Assembly (NCBI GenBank): GCA_003255065.1
Contig: QAOA01004005.1
Span: 569,080-633,079 of the forward strand
Source of the DNA: Cercis canadensis
Lineage: Eukaryota > Streptophyta > Magnoliopsida > Fabales > Fabaceae
DNA: 64,000 nt
Reading direction: 5' to 3'
How positions within the stretch are numbered: the stretch's first letter is position 1; each line of letters starts with the position of its first letter. A program made the translations under genes and the position numbers. Under the pieces are notes generated by a model. That model had not been told where the DNA came from and did not search any database. It saw only the letters and a program-made list of their open reading frames with translations. This document shows, piece by piece, positions 57,063-64,000 of the stretch.

Positions 57063-58484
57063 TGATGAGCTGCCGAGGCTCCTCAAATTAATTAAGTTTA
57101 AGGTCGGTTACCTAAGCTATTTGCAGCAAAGGGCAGCCCTAAGTCGAACCTAAGGATTGTTCTATTTAGTGAATCATATTAAGAAGCATGTAAACAGAGG
57201 GGGTTTTGTTTGGTTTAAGTGCTTGACAGAAATTAATTGTAAGTGGTAACCTAAAGGAAAACAACCAATCCAAGCCTTAACTGATTCTGATTTTGATTCA
57301 TCCTTGATTTCTAATGATCCATTCAATTATTAACCATGTTCTTGGCCTTTAAAACATATCAAGACGCCTCTCAATGTTCTATGGATGTCCACTGGTTAAG
57401 CAACCAGAATTCGGATTTAACTAAGACTAAATGAATTAAGCAAACATTCAAGTCTAGTTTTACCTAAGTCCATGATCCAGCCAAGGTAATTAATCCATCC
57501 AAAAGCTCAGAAACATTAATCAACCATACAATCCTCTTTTATCACATGCAATTAAGCAATCACACATGAAGATCCAAATTCGAATTTAACAATTCAAACA
57601 GAATAGTCCAGAGGAAGCAAGAAGTAGATTAATCATTGAATGAATAACAACAACACATAATCTCAAAACCAATAATCAGAACAGCCAAAACCTGAATTGA
57701 TTTGATGAATTAGCCCTCCATGAACAAGAGAAGCCAAGTTCTTACAAAATATCTCAAGAGAAAAACTTAAAGACTAAGGAAAGAGCAAAAGCTGTCTAAA
57801 ATATCTAAATGACTTGATATCAATTTCGGCTGCCTCCTTGTGCTGATATAGACCTCCAAAATTACATGCACACCCAAATTGCCCTTAGGGCACACTTGTT
57901 CCCATGGGCCTTAGCTTTAATTGGGCTTTGGTTTGGGCCCATTTGGACTTGTCATGAGGAAGTTAGGCCCATTTAAGTGCCAATAGGTGTCTGGAACCAT
58001 CAGCCAACTTCCACCGCAAATAAGACCATCTTCAATATAAAATATAGTGAACCGGTCTTGATAACAATTGAAGCTCTGTCTGTTAGCTTTCCAATGGTAC
58101 AAGTTTAAAGTCCATATGATATACACAACTCAAGTTATGGCCCAAACACTGCATGTAGGTCAGGATCTTGCGACAGCATATCTTCTCTGGCTTCCAGGCT
58201 GCATATGACCATCTGGACATCCGAATTAGCTTTGGAGCCCTGAAAGAAAGTTGTAGAAAATTCTCTCAGCTTTCCTACAAGGTATGACTCGGAATTTTTA
58301 GACATTCAGAACTCAAGATATGCACGAAACACAGAGACAGCATAAAATACTCAGTATTGCTGGAAATTGCAATTAGGCACAAATGGATCCAAAGTCATGA
58401 AATCAGGTCTAAGTCTATGCAATTCAGCCCAAAAGAGGTTTAAAAGTCTAAGTATGAGGGATAACTATTGTATAAAAAGTGTGT
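57063..58484 (-). repeat. Inner 5' LTR of A2, lacking its outermost bases
   Basis: It begins TGATGAGC beside the primer site and runs to AAAAAGTGTGT, missing the last 7 or so bases (TCATCA end). It then jumps directly to LTR-internal sequence at 58485. It differs at many bases from the 3' LTR at 47803-49227, unusual for an element with an undamaged gene. Confidence 0.92.
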
Positions 58485-59075
58485 CTGATTTTGATTCATC
58501 CTTGATTTCTAATGATCCATTCAATTATTAACCATGTTCTTGGCCTTTAAAACATATCAAGAAGCCTCTCAATGTTCTATGGATGTCCACTGGTTAAGCA
58601 ACCAGAATTCGGTTTTAACTAAGACTAAATGAATTAAGCAAGGTAATTTAAGTCCAGTTTTACCTAAGTCCATGATCCAGCCAAGGTAATTAATCCATCC
58701 AAAAGCTCAGAAACATTAATCAACCTTTTAAGTTCCTCTTTAATCACAAGCAATTAAGCAATCACACATGAAGATCCAAATTCGAATTTAACAATTCAAT
58801 CAGAATAGTCTAGAGGAAGCAAGAAGTAGATTAATCATTGAATGAATAACAACAACACATAATCTCAAAACCAATAATCAGAACAACCAAAACTTGAATT
58901 GATTTGTTGAATTAGCCCTCCATGAACAAGAGAAGCCAAGTTCTTACAAAATATCTCAAGAGAAAAACTTAAAGACTAAGAAAAGAGCAAAAGCTGTCTA
59001 AAATATCTAAATGACTTGATATCAATTTCGGCTGCCTCCTTGTGCTGATATAGACCTCCAAAATTACATGCACAC
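58485..59075 (-). repeat. Partial LTR between two LTRs of A2
   Basis: About 590 bp equal to the LTR section that corresponds to 57289-57872, very close to it in sequence (for example TGACTTGATATCAATTTCGG in both). It begins CTGATTTTGATTC and ends ATGCACAC, then the next LTR starts. Confidence 0.9.
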
Positions 59076-60599
59076 TGGTGAGCTGCCGAGGCTCCTCAAA
59101 TTAATTAAGTTTAAGGTCGGTTCCTAAGCTATTTGCAACAAAGGGCAGCCCTAAGTCGAACCTAAGGATTGTTCTATTTGGTGTATCATATTGAGAAGCA
59201 TATAAACAGGGGGGTTGTGTTTGTTTCTGTGATTAACAAAAATTAATTGAAAGTGGTAGAGTTTAAGAGAAAGCAACCAATCCAAGTCTTAACTAATTCT
59301 GATTTTGATTCATCCTTGATTTCCAAGGATCCATTTAATTATTAATCATGTTCTTGGCCTTTAAAACATATCAAGAAGCCTCTCAATGTTCTATGGATGT
59401 CTACTGGTTAAGCAACCAGAATTCGGTTCAACAAGGGACTAAATGAATTAAGCAAACATTCAAGTCCAGTTTAACCTAAGTCCAGAATCCAGCCGAGGTA
59501 ATTAATCCGTCCAAGCTTAGAACCATTAATTAACCATACAAAATCCTCTTTTATCACATGCAATTAAGCAATCACAATGAATAATCCAAATCCGAATTAA
59601 GCAATTCAAACAGAATATTTCAAAGGATTGAAAGAACTTTATTAACAACTAAAATGAATAACAACAACACATAATCTCAAAACCAATAATCAGAATAGCA
59701 AAACCTGGATTGATATGATGATTTAGCCCTCCATGAACAAGAAGAGCTGAGTTCTTACAAAAATATCTAAGAGAAAACTTAAGGACTAAGGAAGGAGTAA
59801 AAGCTGTCTAAAAATATCTAATGACTTGATTCTGAATTTCGGCTGCCCCCTCTTGCTGATATAGACCTCCAAAATTACATGCACACCCAAATTGCCCTTA
59901 GGGCACACTTGTTCTCATGGGCTTTAGCTTCAATTGGGCTTTGGTTTGGGCCCATTTGGACTTGTCATGAGGAAGTTAGGCCCATTTAAGTGGCAAAAGG
60001 TGTCTGGAACCATCAGCTAACTTGCACAGCAAATAAGACCATCTTTAACATAAAATATGGTGAACTGGTCTTCATATCAATTGAAGCCCTGTCTGTTAGA
60101 TTTCCAATGGTACCCGTTTCAGGTCCATATGACATCATCTTCCACATAAAATATGGTGAACCGATCTTCATATAAATTGAAGCTCTATCTGTTAGCTTTC
60201 CAATGGTACCCGTTTCAGGTCCATATGACATCTACAATTCAAGTTATGACCCAAATACTGCATGTAGGTCAGGATCCTGCGACAGCATGTCTTCTCTGGC
60301 TTCCAGGCTGCATATGACCTTCTGAACGTCCGAATTAGCTTTGGAGCCCTGAAAGCAAGTTGTAGACAATTCTCTCAGCGTTCCAACAAGGTATGACTCG
60401 GAATGTTTAGACATCCAGAACTCAAGATATGCCTGAAACACAGAGACAGCATATAATGCCCAGTATTGCTGGAAATTGCAATTAAGCATAAATGGATCCT
60501 AAGTCATGAAATGAGGTCTAAGTCTATGCAATTCAGCCCAAAAGAGGTTTAAAAGACTAAGTATGAGGAATAACTATTGTATAAAAAGTGTGTTCATCA
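59076..60599 (-). repeat. Outer LTR of A2, with an internal 90-bp duplication
   Basis: It starts TGGTGAGCTGCCG and ends GTTCATCA. It is 1524 bp, about 95 bp longer than other copies, because the block around 60040-60133 is repeated at 60134-60232 (AAATATGGTGAAC, CCATATGACATC). In its variants it pairs with the 3' LTR at 47803-49227. Confidence 0.92.
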
Positions 60600-61470
60600 G
60601 AAGTCAAGCCAACTCAGTGGTGAGGTGTCTAGTCAAGTTAGTTAGTAACTAACTATTCAGTTAAACAAGTAGCTTCAAGAAACAAGGCCAAGCAGATAAT
60701 TGCTTCTGCATCAGACCTCTATATATTTGTGTATGTGTAAATATTAATTCAATGAGAATAATTCATTTGTTTAGATCTCAATTTAGATATTAGATTCTCT
60801 GTACATCAGTTCTTCATTCTCTCCCTTTCTCTCATTTACTTTGTGCAAATTTTCCTACCTTCTCTTGGCACTTTCTCATTTGTTTCTCGTTTTCTTGGTT
60901 CATTGTGTCAAGAACCGATTTAACTTAAAAGCTTAAGCTATCAAGTGAAGACCCATGAATAGTTTTATATCTAACACGCCCCCGCACACGAAAGCTCTTT
61001 GGGCTTGAAGTGTGGACAAAGCACATGCCCAATTATACTATGTGCTGAAATTTCAATTTAATTGAGAAAGTGAGGGTAGAAGGATTTGATCTCTTGACCA
61101 AGAGGCTCTGATATTATGTCAAGAACCAATTCAATTTAAAAGCTTAAGCTATTAGGTAAAGACCCATGAATGGTTTTATATCTAACACGCCCCTGCACGC
61201 GAAAGCCCTTTGGGCTTGAAGCATGGACAAAGCACATGTCTACTTATACATTGTGCTGAAATTTCAATTTAATTGAGAAAGTGAGGCGGAAGGATTCAAT
61301 CTCCTGACCATTTGGTCAAAGAGGCTTTGATACCATGTCAAAAACGGATTCAACCTAAAAGCTTAAGCTATTAAGTGAAGACCTAGGAATAGTTTTATAT
61401 CTAACACATTGCTGGAATCATTGTGAGATAGCTTTCAAGGTTTATCTTGAGAATTACTTCAAGTTCTACA
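60600..61470 (+). repeat. Ty1/copia LTR end, interrupted by a TRIM
   Basis: Non-coding DNA leading to CAAGTTCTACA and then directly to the primer site TGGTGTCAGAGC. This marks the end of an LTR of a plus-strand copia element. The left boundary is lost at the A2 insertion at 60600. A TRIM occupies 60906-61406. Confidence 0.65.
60901..61411 (-). mobile_element. TRIM retrotransposon with three LTRs and two internal segments
   Basis: Three 71-bp terminal repeats (60906-60976, 61117-61187, 61336-61406; TGTCAA to TATCTAACA) enclose two internal segments of about 140-148 bp. Each internal segment starts with CGCCCC(C/T)GCAC, the complement of a purine tract, and ends with GAGGCTCTGATATTA or GAGGCTTTGATACCA. 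Read on the minus strand, the latter is the tRNA-iMet primer motif TGGTATCA. The whole is flanked by CATTG at 60901-60905 and 61407-61411, a clean 5-bp target duplication. It has no coding capacity, as usual for terminal-repeat retrotransposons in miniature, and depends on enzymes of other elements. Confidence 0.88.
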
Positions 61471-61485
61471 TGGTGTCAGAGCTCT
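61471..61485 (+). promoter_or_regulatory. Primer binding site of the copia fragment (tRNA-iMet type)
   Basis: TGGTGTCAGAGCTCT resembles the initiator-methionine tRNA primer motif TGGTATCAGAGC with one change. It directly follows an LTR end in ACA. Confidence 0.78.
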
Positions 61486-61489
61486 GTTA

Positions 61490-61608
61490 ATGGCAGATCA
61501 TAGATCAGTTGCTGTGTCGTCGTTACGTGAATTCGGGAATCTTGCACTTCCAATGTTTGGCCAATTACTGACTGTAAATCTTAATCGCAACAATTACTTG
61601 ATCAGGAG
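61490..61608 (+). pseudogene. Start of a Ty1/copia gag, truncated
   Basis: ATG at 61490 opens MADHRSVAVSSLREFG, then LTVNLNRNNYLI, similar in layout to copia gag N-termini (a short Ser-rich start, then a LNRNNYL-type segment). After about 40 codons it is cut by an unrelated sequence starting TGATAAGTC at 61609. The rest of the element is absent. Confidence 0.65.
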
Positions 61609-61706
61609 TGATAAGTCAATTTTATACTGCTTATCTTGTATTGATATAGCTTTTTAATTGCTTGGCCTAGGGTGTTTTATGTTTGATTTATGTGTTTTAA
61701 TGTTTA
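61609..61706. repeat. Short LTR-like fragment of unknown element
   Basis: About 98 bp beginning TGATAAGTCAATTTTATACTG, AT-rich, ending where family 1 sequence begins. A TGATAAG start suggests the first bases of another LTR, but no second copy exists in the window to confirm it. Confidence 0.35.
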
Positions 61707-64000
61707 TTTTATTAACAAATTCCATGAGTGAAATCACACAAGAAGGAAAAGAATGGCATAAATGCCAAATCCATTCATCAAAAGGCTCAAAACTCACAAG
61801 GCATGTATCTATCAAACTTAATCATCAATCCAACATCTAAAACCAAGCATGTGAAATTAAGGATGGAAAACAAGTTATTCAATCATGCTATGAACCTTGA
61901 AATGTAATTACTTTAAACTTACAACTTTACAATTTCTATAACATCATTGGAGGGTAATTAAAACAGAAAAATGACATCAAAAAGAGAAAAAAACAGCAAG
62001 AACAACAAACAGAAAAAATTAAAACAGAAAACAACAAATTTACAGAAATAGTAAAGTAATCAACTAAACTAATCAACTAACCTAATCAACTAAACAGAAA
62101 ACACCTAATCAACTAAACAGAAAACAATAAAGCAACTAAACTATATACAGAAATCCCTCCCCCACACTTAAATTTTACATTGTCCTCAATGTAAAAACTT
62201 CAAAAAGTATCAACAGATGACAATTAATAGCAAGCAGTCACATAAGGACAAGTAAAGTAAAAGAGAGAGAAGAAACATCCTTATCAGGGGAGGTAGATGG
62301 CATCGTGCAAGTTGACCTCCTCCACTATGTCCTCTTTAGCTCCCTCACAGAATGGCTTGAAATAACAAGCAGTCACATAAGGACAAGTAAAGTAAAAGAG
62401 AGAGAATAAACATCCTTATCAGGGGAGGTAGATGGCATCGTGCAAGTGGACCTCCTACACTATGTCCTCCTGAGCGCCCTCATAAAATGGCTTGAGGCGA
62501 TGCCCGTTCACCTTGAAAGCCTTGCTGGTGGACTCACTCGCTATCTCCACTGCACCATAAGGGAAAACCTTGGTGACAATAAACGGGCCAAGCCATCGAG
62601 AACGGAGCTTGCCAGGCATGAGCTTTAAGCGAGAGTTATACAGGAGAACTTTCTGGCCAGCAGAGAACTCCTTCCTCAGCACCATGTTATCATGGAACCG
62701 CTTGGTCTTTTCCTTGTAAAGGCGGGAGCTCTCATAGGCATCCAAACGAAGCTCCTCAAGCTCTTGGAGGTGAAGCTTTCTCTGGGCCCCGGCTTAACTC
62801 AGATCAAGGTTGCACTGCTTGACCGCCCAATAGGCCTTGTGCTCAAGCTCCACTGGAAGGTGGCAAGCCTTGCCAAAAATGATCCGGTAGGGAGACATCC
62901 CAATAGGTGTCTTGAAAGCAGTCCGGTATGCCCACAGAGCATCCTCAAGTCGCAAACTTCAGTCCTTCCGATTAGGTTGGACAGTCTTCTCCAAGATACG
63001 CTTGATTTCCCTGTTGGAGACTTCAGCTTACCCATTGGTCTGAGGGTGGTAAGGAGTGGAAACCTTATGCATGACACCATATTTCTTCATTAAAGCCGCC
63101 ATGGTCCGGTTGCAGAAATGCGAACCCTGATCACTGATGATGGCCCTAGGAATGCCAAATCTGCAGAAAATGTTTGATCTAACAAAATCCACAACAACTT
63201 TAGAATCATCAGTACGGGTGGCTTTCGCCTCCACCCACTTAGACACATAGTCCAAAGCAAGTAAAATGTAAACAAAACCAAAAGAAACAGGAAAAGGTCC
63301 CATAAAGTCAATACCCCAGACATCAAAAATCTCACAGAATAACAAAGGCTGCTGGGGCTCTCATGCTTATGGGAAATGTTCCCGGTTCTCTGACATTGTT
63401 CACAAGATTTACAAAATATATGTGCATCCCTAAATAAAGTGACCCAATACAATCCAGAGTCTAAGACCTTCCTAGCCGTACGTTGAGGACCAAAATGTCC
63501 ACCACATGCAAAAGTATGGCAAAAGCTAAAAATAGACTGAAACTCATTATCAGGCACACATCTCCTAATAATTTGATCACTGCAAAATTTCCAGAGATAG
63601 GGATCATCCCACACATAATATTTCGCCTCACTCTTTAACTTGTCTATTTGGGCACGTGTGAGGTGTGAGGGCAAAGCATGGGCAGCTAGATAATTTACAA
63701 GATCTGCATACCATGGAAACTCACCATGCAGCCCTAACAGTTGCTCGTCAAGAAAGGAATCCTGAATGGGCAGTGGATCAGGATCTCGCTCTATGCGGCT
63801 GAGGTGGTCAGCAACCAGGTTCTCTGCTCCACTCGTGTCGCGGATCTCCACATCAAACTCTTAAAGCAGCAGCATCCACCTAATCAGTCGTGGCTTGACA
63901 TCCGGTTTCTTCAAGAGATACCTCAAAGCTGTATGATCTGAGAACACCACAACCTTCGAATCTATCAAATAAGACCTGAACTTATCTAATGCAAAAACAA
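61707..64000 (-). mobile_element. Family 1 Athila-type element A3, partial
   Basis: From TTAACAAATTCC the sequence equals the 3' region of A2 (from 50213 on) and continues through integrase into RNase H at the window end. The 3' LTR and terminal purine tract are missing. The internal hairpin/purine module is intact at 62155-62196, with perfect arms TTTTACATTG and CAATGTAAAA. A 127-bp segment including the pol stop is duplicated (about 62230-62356 and 62357-62440). Confidence 0.9.
62440..64000 (-). pseudogene. Integrase and RNase H end of A3, broken
   Basis: Minus strand, runs off the window at 64000 in RNase H. The integrase zinc region, DDE core and C-terminus (62745-62455) are recognisable and very close to A2. 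Damage: TAA for a Gln codon at 62794-62796, 63028-63030 and 63861-63863, TGA for Trp at 62959-62961, and a 2-bp deletion near 63357 (MPQQPL region) that shifts the frame. The stops again are C-to-T or G-to-A changes relative to A2. Confidence 0.92.

Larger units (their letters stand above)
47803..60599 (-). mobile_element. Family 1 Athila-type element A2 with intact gag-pol and a triple 5' LTR
   Basis: On the minus strand: 5' LTR segments (60599-57063), primer site, leader, one open gag-pol frame (56386-50783), 3' non-coding region, purine tract and 3' LTR (49227-47803). The outer edges are flanked by GAAG at 47799-47802 and 60600-60603, a possible target duplication. The right LTR region consists of three tandem pieces (57063-58484, 58485-59075, 59076-60599). 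This is the only element in the window whose polyprotein could be made whole. Confidence 0.92.

Noticed and set aside
60600..60603. GAAG flanks of A2 as firm proof of a target duplication
   Set aside because: Only 4 bp match, and the left and right flanks belong to different element remnants, so chance cannot be ruled out. I use it only as supporting evidence.

Overview
The window is repeat-dense plant nuclear DNA, most likely from a dicot with large pericentromeric heterochromatin. The evidence is the retroelement content: Athila-type Ty3/gypsy elements with a tRNA-Asp primer site, an ATHILA-ORF1-like gene, a tRNA-iMet-primed Ty1/copia fragment, a TRIM, and a Mutator-like transposon carrying a piece of a malectin-like receptor-kinase gene. 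I see no intact host gene, tRNA, rRNA, CRISPR array or bacterial feature. The species cannot be named from the sequence.

Layout. 1-10206: plus-strand family 1 Athila-type element (A1), decayed, cut by the window start and carrying a solo LTR at 2795-4223. 10207-21052: minus-strand family 2 Athila-type element (C1), interrupted by A1, by an inverted pair of family 2 LTRs (13083-15336) and by a solo family 1 LTR (17489-18916). 21053-27783: tandem repeat with a unit of about 105 bp built from three 35-bp subunits, interrupted by a solo family 1 LTR (21103-22530) and a family 2 LTR fragment. 27784-36945: second minus-strand family 2 element (C2), split by a long-TIR transposon (29662-32991) that contains an assembly gap. 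36946-37692: more of the tandem repeat. 37693-38924: truncated family 1 LTR. 38925-44455: a different element (D) with an ATHILA ORF1-like gene and no pol. 44456-47798: remnants of other gypsy elements. 47803-60599: family 1 element A2 with an uninterrupted 1867-codon gag-pol and three tandem LTR segments on its 5' side. 60600-61608: Ty1/copia LTR and gag start, with a three-LTR TRIM inserted. 61609-61706: unknown LTR start. 61707-64000: third family 1 element (A3), decayed and running off the window.

How the parts work together. In A2 the Gag, aspartic protease, reverse transcriptase, RNase H and integrase are made as one polyprotein. The primer site next to the 5' LTR fits the 3' end of tRNA-Asp, and purine tracts beside the 3' LTR would prime plus-strand DNA. 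A1, A3, C1 and C2 are dead copies whose stop codons are almost all C-to-T (or G-to-A) changes. The most interesting signal is a hairpin with conserved position and covarying stem just upstream of each AAGTGTGGGGG purine tract, present twice per element and shared by three element families.
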